A stretch of 64,000 nt of DNA, from positions 120,758-184,757 of the forward strand of contig JAJRQO010000007.1 in NCBI GenBank assembly GCA_024280215.1, written 5' to 3'. The translations under genes were made by a program, and so were the position numbers. Numbering within the stretch: the stretch's first letter is position 1; every line of letters starts with the position of its first letter. The notes beneath the pieces are model-generated. The model saw only the letters and a program-made list of their open reading frames with translations, had not been told where the DNA came from and ran no database searches. Positions 45,575 through 52,833 of the stretch are shown in pieces. Origin of the DNA: Candidatus Zixiibacteriota bacterium. Lineage in GTDB: Bacteria > Zixibacteria > MSB-5A5 > GN15 > FEB-12.

Positions 45575-45724
45575 CTATTTTTTTGGAATCTGTTGATAGA
45601 TAGCATCAAAGAGGTAGAATAAGTCCTGTGCCATAACTTCTACTTCTTGAGCAGATAGTTTTTCACCAGTTTGTTCTAAATGTAATTGTTTTAATTCAGT
45701 TTTTGCTTCTTGTGATATTTCCAT
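45575..45724 (-). CDS. Small helical protein upstream of the serine recombinase
   Basis: A 49-residue ORF missed by the track (too short): it begins MEISQEAKTELKQLHLEQTG and ends IYQQIPKK. It ends 12 bases before the recombinase start on the same strand, so the two are probably co-transcribed. The sequence is charged and amphipathic (ELKQLHLEQTGEKLSAQEVE). Similar short ORFs sit beside serine recombinases in other bacteria, I believe; a recombination-directionality or partner role is a guess. Confidence 0.65.
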   Translation of the reverse strand: MEISQEAKTELKQLHLEQTGEKLSAQEVEVMAQDLFYLFDAIYQQIPKK

Positions 45725-46027
45725 TTTTTAGAAGCATCGTACAGGAACTATCAATAACTTCAATATACCAACCCGCATTAAACAGTGGACAAGTTTGGAG
45801 ATAATTATTACTTGACTTCTTTAATGTCATGTCCTACTTTCCCTATTACAGGACATTTATCTGACATCATAGAATTTTATTTGAGTTTAAGAATTAGCTT
45901 TGTATATAGGTAAATATTGAGATTTAATACTGATATTGGAGTGAATTTGTAATTAATATAATTGCATGCTAAGCTTGTATTAAGAAGACAGGACGGCTCG
46001 TATTTTGTTGATAAACAGGAGGTTACA
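45725..46027. other. Intergenic region with nested palindrome
   Basis: 300 bases between divergent recombinase genes. ATGTCCT (45829) / AGGACAT (45850) and ATGTC (45824) / GACAT (45863) form a nested inverted repeat that could be an operator or part of a recombination site. No other ORF with coding character. Confidence 0.4.
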
Positions 46028-46084
46028 ATGAATTAGAGAGGTCTTACTTTAGGGAAAGTAGGACTAAGCAGAAGTATCGTTGAA

Positions 46085-46753
46085 TTGTTTCAACGGTTTT
46101 TTGATCTCTTAAACCCTTTATCGAAACGAAAAAAGATTATTGATAAGCAAAAAACAAAGAAAAGAATCCTATCTAATGCAGGGTATCATTTAACAATTAA
46201 GCAGGTTCTCAAAATCATAAATGTTTGTTCAAATGAACGAGATTCTGTTTTGATACAAACTTTAGCTTTTACGGGAATGAGAAGAGCTGAAGTAACTGCT
46301 TTATCGGTTAATGATATTCTATGGGATAAGAGCTTACTGTTGATTCGACATGGTAAAGGGGATAAGCAAAGATTAGTTCCGATCCCTAAAGCGTTGATGG
46401 AAAATCTTAAGAACTTACTCGGGAATAGATCAATTGGAGCAATCTTTCAAAGTAGATATGGAATAGGCTTAAGTATGCGACAAGTAAATCGCATTGTTGT
46501 AAACGCAGGTAAAAAAGCAAGAGTCGAAAATCCAAACCCTAAGTATGAAAATATTACCTGTCATCTTTTCCGTCATACCTTTGCTCGTTTATGGAAAGAA
46601 AAACAGGGAAGTATCGAAACATTGTCAACCCTTTTCGGACATCAATCAGTTCGTACGACTTGGGATGAATATGGGAAAGAAAGTTTGGAGGATATAAAAC
46701 ATAATTACAATCAGGTCATCAAACAGATGTTTGAAAAGAAACGCAGGAAATAA
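46085..46753 (+). CDS. Short tyrosine recombinase, best start blocked by an in-frame amber codon
   Basis: A 222-residue catalytic domain of the phage-integrase family: Arg in FTGMRRAEVTAL, Lys in RHGKGDKQR, HLFRHTFARLW (H-x-x-R), HQSVRTTWDEY with the Tyr nucleophile. There is no core-binding N-terminal domain. The track start is TTG 46085. However, an excellent AGGAGG and ATG lie upstream at 46028 in the same frame, and the third codon is TAG; the codons between read as protein (RGLTLGKVGLSRSIVE). So it is either a nonsense-mutated gene with internal restart, or expressed by readthrough. Confidence 0.75.
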   Translation: MFQRFFDLLNPLSKRKKIIDKQKTKKRILSNAGYHLTIKQVLKIINVCSNERDSVLIQTLAFTGMRRAEVTALSVNDILWDKSLLLIRHGKGDKQRLVPIPKALMENLKNLLGNRSIGAIFQSRYGIGLSMRQVNRIVVNAGKKARVENPNPKYENITCHLFRHTFARLWKEKQGSIETLSTLFGHQSVRTTWDEYGKESLEDIKHNYNQVIKQMFEKKRRK

Positions 46754-46770
46754 ATCAAAGGATAACCATT

Positions 46771-47172
46771 ATGAGAGTTACAAAATATTTAATTATGACA
46801 CTTATTATATTTGTAATAACACAAATGCCTTTAGCTTGTTCAGGTTTAGGTTCTCCTGACAGTACAAATATCGAAACTGCTATTAAAAATGCTCTTAAAG
46901 AGAAAGTACCAGTTCAGCTTTCAGGCTACATGGGAGGAGGTAGAGACGCAACTATTAAGGAGATAAAAATCATTGAGGTTGGTGAGAAAAAGATAGTGAG
47001 AGACAAAGAGCTTTGGGCAGTAAAAGTCTATCTTGAAGGTGATTGTGAGGTAGGTTCAAAATGGTCAGGGAATATAGATCCTTTAAGAAGAAAAGCATTA
47101 AAAGGCGAAGTCATATTTTATTTATATAAGGATGAATTTGATAAATGGAAAGCAAAACATAAAGGGTTCTAA
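46771..47172 (+). CDS. Hypothetical lipoprotein
   Basis: A 133-residue lipoprotein (lipobox QMPLACS). The mature part begins with a Ser/Asp-rich linker, then VQLSGYMGGGRDATIKEIKIIEVGE and AVKVYLEGDCEVGS. Unknown family. It starts 17 bases after the recombinase stop with an AAAGGATAA ribosome-binding site. A lipoprotein next to a second one inside a mobile element might alter the cell surface (entry exclusion, receptor masking), but nothing shows this directly. Confidence 0.65.
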   Translation: MRVTKYLIMTLIIFVITQMPLACSGLGSPDSTNIETAIKNALKEKVPVQLSGYMGGGRDATIKEIKIIEVGEKKIVRDKELWAVKVYLEGDCEVGSKWSGNIDPLRRKALKGEVIFYLYKDEFDKWKAKHKGF

Positions 47173-47221
47173 ATAAAGACTTTAATATAAGGTAAATCTA
47201 AAACAATTTAGGAGATTTAAA

Positions 47222-47965
47222 ATGAAGAAACTGTTATTAACTCTAACTTGTGTCGCCATGATTATGTTGATAGGTTGTGCAGGTTCAAAACAATCAGTAC
47301 CAATGGAAGTAAAAAACATTCCAACCTTTGATTTTACTCCACCAACTACCACCCAATCAGATACTAATAGTGTTGTCTTTGCTGTAGTAAATCCACAATT
47401 TCCAGATGAATGGAAAGAGTACAGAAAAGAAGCTCCATATCCTTTTAATAAATTCTCAAAGAATATGGCAAAAGATTTTGATGAAATACTCTCCGCTCGT
47501 GGTTTCCGAGTTCGTGGAACATTTCGTACATATGATGAATTAACCTATCCTGATAAAAGTGAATCTGACCTCATCTTAATGCCAATTATGGAGATTGAAG
47601 TCGTGCCTATGGGAACCCCAACATCAGGCAAAGATATATTTGGTACACCTAAATACGGTTGGAAAGGTGAAATTCGTTTAGGTGGAAGAATTACTATCAA
47701 AATCAATGAATCATTATCCAATGAAAAGATGTGGACGAAAAGCATAGAGTTAGATGCCGTTTCATTTAACTATGAAGTAAAATCTCTGAAATCTCCTGTA
47801 AGTCGTCCTTCTTTTAGTGATGCGAAGTTATACAATGTATTAGCAGAGCATTTACAAAAATACTATACTCAAACTATGGATAAAATTTGGGTTTATCTTG
47901 ATCCAAATGAAATGGCAATGGTGAAAAAACAAGCCGTAGAATTAAAGGCAAAAAAACGCTATTAG
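47222..47965 (+). CDS. HpaA-like (neuraminyllactose-binding-hemagglutinin-type) lipoprotein
   Basis: A 247-residue lipoprotein (lipobox IMLIGCAG). The layout FSKNMAKDFDEILSARGFRVRG, DLILMPIMEIEV, GGRITIKINESLSNEKMWTKSIEL and the helical end LDPNEMAMVKKQAVELKAK parallels the HpaA/NLBH lipoproteins by eye; the similarity is in pattern rather than identity. Such proteins are surface adhesin-like. An AGGAG ribosome-binding site precedes it. A terminator follows. Confidence 0.6.
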   Translation: MKKLLLTLTCVAMIMLIGCAGSKQSVPMEVKNIPTFDFTPPTTTQSDTNSVVFAVVNPQFPDEWKEYRKEAPYPFNKFSKNMAKDFDEILSARGFRVRGTFRTYDELTYPDKSESDLILMPIMEIEVVPMGTPTSGKDIFGTPKYGWKGEIRLGGRITIKINESLSNEKMWTKSIELDAVSFNYEVKSLKSPVSRPSFSDAKLYNVLAEHLQKYYTQTMDKIWVYLDPNEMAMVKKQAVELKAKKRY

Positions 47966-47994
47966 TTAATATATACCCTCCGTACCCCTCAACA

Positions 47995-48031
47995 AAAAGG
48001 AACAGGTTTAATCGCTTGTTCCTTTTTTTTT
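47995..48031 (+). terminator. Rho-independent terminator
   Basis: GGAACA / TGTTCC stem flanked by A-run and a long T-run (TTTTTTTTTT), 30 bases after the HpaA-like gene. Confidence 0.8.
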
Positions 48032-48232
48032 GCTATATGAGCCAGATTGACAATTATCTATTTTTATGCTAAGGTTAGCCGTTTTATTTCACAAATTCAT
48101 TATATAATTAACTCTGTTTTGTTTTCTATTCTAATTCAATTATCCACATTTAAGTGCGGTTTGGTATATTGAATAAATATTACAATAGTCTAAACTACGA
48201 ATTGTAGAAAACAAAAACAAAAAGAATACTGT

Positions 48233-48490
48233 ATGTCTCTCAATGTTCATGAAATCAAATCTAACCAACTTCAGAGATACCGCGAGAAGCGGTCTCTCTG
48301 TCAGAGAGATGTTGCCAAGCTCATAGATGCAGAGCAGGCATCAGTAATTTACAGATGGGAAAAAGGGCAAAGATTGCCATCACTGGTAAACGCATTAAAA
48401 TTGTCTTCTGCCTTAAAATGTCCTGTTGAAATTCTGTTTTTAGATCATTTTAATCAAATTAGAAAAGAGATGTATCAAGACGAAATATAA
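48233..48490 (+). CDS. XRE-family helix-turn-helix regulator
   Basis: An 85-residue DNA-binding protein: LQRYREKRSLCQRDVAKLIDAEQASVIYRWEKGQRLPSLVNALKLSSALKCPVEILF, a single HTH_3 domain. It heads a short run of genes with a 71-residue protein and a RuvC-like nuclease, and likely controls this part of the element. The upstream 270 bases are AT-rich with no clear operator. Confidence 0.85.
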   Translation: MSLNVHEIKSNQLQRYREKRSLCQRDVAKLIDAEQASVIYRWEKGQRLPSLVNALKLSSALKCPVEILFLDHFNQIRKEMYQDEI

Positions 48491-48526
48491 ATTGTTCATT
48501 GAAAATTAAATAATTAACAAAAAAAT

Positions 48527-48742
48527 ATGTCCAAAGAAACAGAAAAAAGAGATGAGTTGGCAGGTGAGATTGCGGTAGCGTTTAGAGAGGAAGAACAAAT
48601 AAAGCTGTATCAACATGTTTGTAGCCAACATGATTATACAACAATAAAACAAGCTTTTGATGACACAATGAAAGTGCCGTCAGATAAAATTAAAAAATCA
48701 AGATCAGCTTTATTCTTTTACCTACTTAAAAAAAATGTGTAA
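48527..48742 (+). CDS. Small hypothetical protein
   Basis: A 71-residue charged, probably helical protein (MSKETEKRDELAGEIAVAFREEE). Its 3' end overlaps the RuvC-like gene by 8 bases, a sign of translational coupling. It has no recognised domain; KSRSALFFYLLKK at the end could be a protein-contact helix. An A-rich leader stands in for a ribosome-binding site. Confidence 0.6.
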   Translation: MSKETEKRDELAGEIAVAFREEEQIKLYQHVCSQHDYTTIKQAFDDTMKVPSDKIKKSRSALFFYLLKKNV

Positions 48743-49283
48743 AACAAAAATAAAAATAATTTCAATTGACCCAGGTACTAAGCATATGGGTTTTGCCTCG
48801 TTTGAGGGAATAGAGTTAATTGACTACGGAGTTAAAACAATCAAACAAGGTTCAGTTGAAATTATCCTTGAACACATAGAGGAAATCATCAATCGAATGA
48901 TAGATGAGAAAAAACCAGATTGTATAGTTTTAGAAAAGAACGCCTTTTCTCAAAACAAAAGTAATCTTCGTTTGGCTATGGTTGTTGCCAAAATCAGGAA
49001 AATAGCCAAAAAGAAAAGTCTATTAGTTTATGAGTACGACCCTCGAACTATTCGTAAAGAAATTTGTAATGATGGTAATGCGAGTAAAAAAAGGGTAGCT
49101 CAAACTTTGATAATATTCTTTCCAAATTTGAAAGTGTATCTAAAGTCAAATAAAGACTGGGTTTTAAAGTATCAGATGAATATGTTTGATGCGGTGGCAG
49201 TAGGGATGACATTTTTAAGAATAAATGTAAGTTCAACATTACCAATACAAAAATGGCAAAAAGTAAAACAAAAAAAGAAATAA
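48735..49283 (+). CDS. RuvC-like Holliday-junction resolvase
   Basis: A 182-residue protein with an RNase-H-like RuvC fold: first Asp in IISIDPGTKHMGFASFEG, Glu in DCIVLEKNAFSQNKSNLRLAMVVAKI, and the last Asp in YQMNMFDAVAVGMTFL. The element-borne version is more like phage/plasmid resolvases than housekeeping RuvC. It could process junctions in replication or excision of the element. It lies directly before the folded non-coding region. Confidence 0.8.
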   Translation: MCKTKIKIISIDPGTKHMGFASFEGIELIDYGVKTIKQGSVEIILEHIEEIINRMIDEKKPDCIVLEKNAFSQNKSNLRLAMVVAKIRKIAKKKSLLVYEYDPRTIRKEICNDGNASKKRVAQTLIIFFPNLKVYLKSNKDWVLKYQMNMFDAVAVGMTFLRINVSSTLPIQKWQKVKQKKK

Positions 49284-49290
49284 AAAAGCA

Positions 49291-49756
49291 CCAATCTCAA
49301 GATTGGAACAACCACTTATGTCGTGGTTGTAAAAGATTAAAAACGCCCCCTCGTCTTGTCGGTTTTACTCCATAACTTTCCCCGAATAAAATTTAAAAGA
49401 AGCATTTTCTGCTTCTTTTAAAAAGTAGAATTGATTTACTATCATTTCTACTTTCAAAACAGCTTTTAGGCTGTATTTGCTGGGTAAAGTTATGTCGCTC
49501 ACCGCCCGACTATTATCGTTTCCCTCAACCTCTGCCTACTCTGCTTTTGACCATATATACAAATCAAAAACAGAGCAGGTTCCCAGAGGTCTCGGCTTCA
49601 TAAGAAATAACAAGTTATTTCTTACTCGGGTCTGCTCACTTCCAAATTCTTATGGTGGAGCAGACCGAAACGATAATAGTCGGACGGCTCGAATCGCCAT
49701 CCACAAAATATGAAATAACTATTTTGTGGGGCGAGTTCGGCTTCCGACGAGGGGGC
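49291..49756. ncRNA. Large multi-hairpin folded region (ornate ncRNA or ssDNA origin)
   Basis: About 465 bases with almost every part in a good stem. Two small perfect hairpins (49291-49306, 49308-49330) precede a closed body held by GCCCCCTCGTC / GACGAGGGGGC (49345-49355 with 49746-49756). Inside are three domains. Domain one is 49371-49494, a 13-bp stem with one mismatch around three hairpins, one of 13 bp. Domain two is 49506-49683, a 17-bp perfect stem around three hairpins. Domain three is 49690-49739, a two-part hairpin. The 78-residue ORF across it has no protein character. It could be a large structured RNA, or a transfer/replication origin folding as single-stranded DNA. The strand acting as RNA is likely plus, reading to the replication-relaxation gene. 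Confidence 0.75.
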
Positions 49757-49759
49757 TTA

Positions 49760-49780
49760 AAAGGAGTCCAACAAGTTGGA
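49760..49780 (+). promoter_or_regulatory. Ribosome-binding site and start-masking hairpin of the replication-relaxation gene
   Basis: AAGGAG (49760) is ten bases before a TTG start at 49776. TCCAAC and GTTGGA (49767-49780) form a hairpin that includes the TTG, so translation may be held back by the fold. Confidence 0.45.
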
Positions 49781-50780
49781 TAAAATCATTATTGTATACA
49801 TGAAGAAAAACAAACTAATACTTAAAGAGAGAGATTACATAATATTGAAACATGTATATGATTACAGGTTTTTAAGTGGTGAACTCCTTTGGCACCTTTT
49901 AAAATCTGATAATCATACAGATTCAATCATTTACTCAACAGGAAAAGACGGAAGGAACCGTCCTAAAAAATATGGATTCAAGCAACAAACTCTATCAAAA
50001 CGTTTAAAGCAATTATACGATGCGAAGTATGTTGAACGTCATTATATGACAGATCAGCCTTATGGTAGGGGATATGGCTCTCCAAGAGCTATCTATGGAC
50101 TTGGGAAGCAAAGCTCTAAGCTCTTACAAGAGATACATCAAATACCCCAATATAGCACTCGAAAGATAGTTGAGAGCAACAAAGTTAAATCACCCTATCT
50201 AAGACATGCTTTAGAATTAGCAACATTTAGAATTGTACTGGAATTAGCTTGTCAACAGTCAAAAGGAAAATTCTCATTATTAAATTGGGAACAAGGTCAG
50301 TCGATAAAGGACTATGTAAATGTGATTGATAAAAAAGGAGAAAAACGAAAAATCATAATTTATGCTGATGCGTTCTTTGGAATAAGAATCAGAGGTAGGA
50401 AAAATAAGCATTTCTTCTTAGAAATTGATAGAGGAACCGAACCAATAGTATCAAGTTCAATTAGAAGCAACATCAGGAGTAAATTGACTGGTTATCAATA
50501 TTATCTGAAATCTAAGAAAATACACAAAAAGTATGAATTTATGGTTAACGGATTTCAGGTACTTTTTGTAACAACTGGAAAGGTTGAAACCGATAATACT
50601 CTTTCAGGTCGGATAGCAAATATTTTTAATGAATTAGTTTTAAATAAAATACTATACTCATCAGAGGCTCTATTTTTATTAACAACACCTCAATCAATAT
50701 TTTTATCAAATTCAGAATCTATTATTTCAAATATTTGGATTTCTCCAAAATCTCATAATTTACTTAGTTTAATTGAATAG
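49776..50780 (+). CDS. Replication-relaxation family protein (Replic_Relax), first copy
   Basis: A 334-residue protein. The N-terminal winged helix (LILKERDYIILKHVYDYRFLSGELLWHLL, LSKRLKQLYDAKYVERHY) and the later ALELATFRIVLELA and IIIYADAFFGIRIRGRKNKHFFLEIDRGTE segments fit the Replic_Relax (PF13814) family of mobile-element replication/mobilisation proteins; the E-I-D-R-G-T pattern is typical. A second, divergent family member is encoded at 56563. Start TTG 49776 or ATG 49800. It is flanked by strongly folded DNA on both sides, which would suit an origin-binding protein. Confidence 0.75.
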   Translation: MDKIIIVYMKKNKLILKERDYIILKHVYDYRFLSGELLWHLLKSDNHTDSIIYSTGKDGRNRPKKYGFKQQTLSKRLKQLYDAKYVERHYMTDQPYGRGYGSPRAIYGLGKQSSKLLQEIHQIPQYSTRKIVESNKVKSPYLRHALELATFRIVLELACQQSKGKFSLLNWEQGQSIKDYVNVIDKKGEKRKIIIYADAFFGIRIRGRKNKHFFLEIDRGTEPIVSSSIRSNIRSKLTGYQYYLKSKKIHKKYEFMVNGFQVLFVTTGKVETDNTLSGRIANIFNELVLNKILYSSEALFLLTTPQSIFLSNSESIISNIWISPKSHNLLSLIE

Positions 50781-50788
50781 AATATAAT

Positions 50789-50932
50789 CCCAGCCCCATT
50801 TATTTAGGAATCCTCGTCTTATGACCTTGCTGTCATGTAGGAGCAGAATTTGTTATTGGTGGTAACAAAATTTCTGGTTGTGAGAGCTTCCACTCATCAT
50901 AAGCTGTCGCAATACTGAATAGTGGGGCTTGG
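50789..50932. ncRNA. Second folded region after the replication-relaxation gene
   Basis: GCCCCA (50793) and TGGGGC (50923) close a body with three inner hairpins: TCCT..ATGAC/GTCAT..AGGA (50811-50842), a long imperfect CAGAATTTGTTA/TAACAAAATTTCTG (50844-50876), and AGCTT/AAGCT (50885-50905). A cloverleaf-like unit of about 144 bases, without an ORF. Confidence 0.55.
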
Positions 50933-51014
50933 TTTGTATAATCAAATTATCTTCTAAAAAAGAACTTTACAATTTTAAGCGATTTAATTATTGTTATAAT
51001 GAAGAATACCTTTG

Positions 51015-51207
51015 GATGATTAACTATCATCTTTAAGGTTCCCCGAAGCGATTTTGTAGAGTTTACAGGTAGTCTTTATAAGAGACTGTAAACTTTTTTG
51101 AGAAAGGAGTATTTCTAGTCGGGGAATAGGAATACTAGTAGGATTATCGCATTTTTTTAAGATTTACATTTCTGACAAAAGCCCGATGAAAATCGGGCTT
51201 TTTTTCT
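51015..51207 (+). ncRNA. Candidate terminator-ended small RNA
   Basis: GATGAT/ATCATC hairpin, then TTCCCCGA (51039) pairing with TCGGGGAA (51119) around two hairpins: GTTTACAG/CTGTAAAC with an inner AGTCT/AGACT, and AGAAA/TTTCT. It ends with a perfect terminator AAAGCCCGAT / ATCGGGCTTT plus T-run (51177-51207). No ORF. A good candidate for an expressed sRNA of about 190-200 bases or a leader; matches no RNA family I know. Confidence 0.6.
51177..51207 (+). terminator. Rho-independent terminator
   Basis: AAAAGCCCGAT, GAAA loop, ATCGGGCTTTT and more T. It lies 400 bases after the nearest upstream gene, so it probably ends the candidate small RNA rather than that gene. Confidence 0.92.
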
Positions 51208-51240
51208 TGATTATTATTACGATTATACTTATTATATTTG

Positions 51241-51590
51241 TACAGTTGTCAGATTCTGTAAATTTAATTGCGAATTAATAATCCGTATTTTTGAAAAATT
51301 ATATATCGGTTAACGGTGTGATGTATCATAAACACACAGTTAGGCGTTTTTTTTATGTCTAAAATTCTGATAACCGATTATCCCCCAATAAGAAAAACCC
51401 CCAAAAAACTTAAAGCCAACAAGTCTCTACTACAAGATTTTTTGGCAAATCAGCTTTTTAAAGGGGTCATAAAGAGATAACGACTATCTCTAAATCTTAT
51501 ATTTTCATTTTTTGACAAAAATGTCAAGGGTATGTGATATTGTGCTTTTTGACTCTAATTTATTAAAAAGTCTAAAAAAAGAGGATAGTT
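51241..51590. other. AT-rich leader with further inverted repeats before the sigma54 activator
   Basis: Inverted repeats: TACAG/CTGTA (51241-51260); ATCGGTTA (51305) with TAACCGAT (51371), enclosing GTGTG/CACAC; AGAGAT/ATCTCT (51473-51491); TTGACA/TGTCAA (about 51512-51527). No ORF with coding character. It probably holds the activator's promoter and control sites. Confidence 0.45.
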
Positions 51591-52583
51591 ATGAACTATT
51601 CAGAAAATAAATATAAAAATAGCTTAGATGCTGTGAAGAATAAATCTTTTAATCAAAACTATATTGAAGATGTTGAAGTTTGTATTGGATTAAAGTCTGT
51701 AATTGAAGAACTTGAGTTGTTTTTTGATGTAGAAGAATTAAAACTTCTTTGTGGTAAAACTGGGGTAGGCAAAGAATACTTCGCTCATTACATACATGCT
51801 AAAAGTAATAGAGCTAATGGATCATTTGTTGCTATAAACATGGCTTGTTTCTCTGAAAATTTACTTTTGTCAGAATTGTGCGGACATGAGAGAGGTGCGT
51901 TTTCTGGAGCGAGTTCTAAGGAAATAGGTTTGTTTCAGCATGCTGAAAACGGAACAATTTTTCTCGATGAGTTTAATTCTATTTCTCATGTTAATCAAGG
52001 TAAGATTTTAAGAATTATTGAAGAACGTAAAGTTACGCCAGTTGGAGGTCTTAATCCTATTAAAATAAACTGTCGGATTATTATTGGAGTAAATGAAAAT
52101 TTATCAGATATGGTAAAGGCGAAAACATTACGTGAAGATTTGTATTATCGCATTAATGCTTTGGAGTTTATCATTCCAACTCTCAAAGAACGAAGACAGG
52201 ACATCCCGATACTTGCAAAACGTATAGTTTCTAAAATAGCAAAAGAGAAAGGAGCTATTACACCTGTTATAACTAATGAAGCAATGATGTTACTCTTAGT
52301 CCAAAAGTGGTATGGTAATGTCAGAGAATTATATAATATTCTTTATAACATAGTTTACAATTGCCACGATGAATTAATAACAGCAAAATTAGTAAGAGAC
52401 ATATTTAAAAGAAAAAATATACCTCTTCTAACATACAAAGAGGCTTTAGTAAATTTTGAAAAAGAAATTATTGAAGCAACCTTACTATCTACCCCTTCAA
52501 TTTCTGAATCTGCTAAGTTACTTGGCATTGGACGAACTACGCTGAGAGATAAAATGAAGCGTTTGGGAATTAATGAAAAGTAA
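51591..52583 (+). CDS. Sigma54-dependent activator, PspF-like (AAA+ plus Fis HTH)
   Basis: A 330-residue bacterial enhancer-binding protein without a receiver domain. Walker A is GKTGVGKE (55-62, a variant of GESGTGKE), the sigma54-contacting GAFTGA loop is GAFSGA (102-107), Walker B FLDEF (124-128), and sensor II/arginine features are in LREDLYYRINALEFIIPTLKERRQDIPILAKR. A Fis-type HTH (SISESAKLLGIGRTTLRDKMKRLGI) ends the protein. It should remodel sigma54 polymerase at the promoter 165 bases downstream. Having no sensory domain, it may be controlled by its level or by a partner protein. Confidence 0.92.
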   Translation: MNYSENKYKNSLDAVKNKSFNQNYIEDVEVCIGLKSVIEELELFFDVEELKLLCGKTGVGKEYFAHYIHAKSNRANGSFVAINMACFSENLLLSELCGHERGAFSGASSKEIGLFQHAENGTIFLDEFNSISHVNQGKILRIIEERKVTPVGGLNPIKINCRIIIGVNENLSDMVKAKTLREDLYYRINALEFIIPTLKERRQDIPILAKRIVSKIAKEKGAITPVITNEAMMLLLVQKWYGNVRELYNILYNIVYNCHDELITAKLVRDIFKRKNIPLLTYKEALVNFEKEIIEATLLSTPSISESAKLLGIGRTTLRDKMKRLGINEK

Positions 52584-52599
52584 AATTTCCTATGTATAT

Positions 52600-52650
52600 A
52601 AGGCGGATATTCGTATTACAAAAATTGTAAAAAACGGATATCCGCCTTTA
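52600..52650 (+). terminator. Rho-independent terminator after the activator gene
   Basis: A 14-bp stem (AAGGCGGATATTCG / CGGATATCCGCCTT, one mismatch) with an inner TTACAA/TTGTAA stem and T-rich tail. It separates the activator from the operon it probably controls. Confidence 0.85.
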
Positions 52651-52668
52651 TTGTTTCTTTTTTATTTT

Positions 52669-52702
52669 ACTTACTTTCAAAAATTGACATGTAAGTTCTT
52701 AC
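52669..52702. promoter_or_regulatory. Possible enhancer sites for the sigma54 activator
   Basis: ACTTAC at 52669 and the inverted repeat GTAAG-TT-CTTAC at 52691-52702 lie 45-75 bases before the -24 element. The same half-site forms a perfect repeat, TTGTAAGT-N9-ACTTACAA, at 52781-52805 below the promoter. Confidence 0.5.
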
Positions 52703-52745
52703 TCATAATTTATTTATAAATTTCTGTAAAATCAATTCAACTGTG

Positions 52746-52761
52746 TGGCATACGCATTGCT
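52746..52761 (+). promoter_or_regulatory. Sigma54 (-24/-12) promoter of the Ubl operon
   Basis: TGGCATACGCATTGCT matches TGGCAC-N5-TTGCT with exactly 10 bases between GG and GC. It lies 72 bases before the ubiquitin-like gene, whose ribosome-binding site is AGGAG. Confidence 0.8.
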
Positions 52762-52833
52762 TAGTCCTAATGTGAAAACATTGTAAGTGAATAAATTACT
52801 TACAAACCTTAAACATTCTTATAGGAGTACGCA

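Noticed and set aside
49477-49713. ORF of 78 residues
   Set aside because: It lies across the folded region, has no ribosome-binding site and no protein character; the stems explain the sequence.
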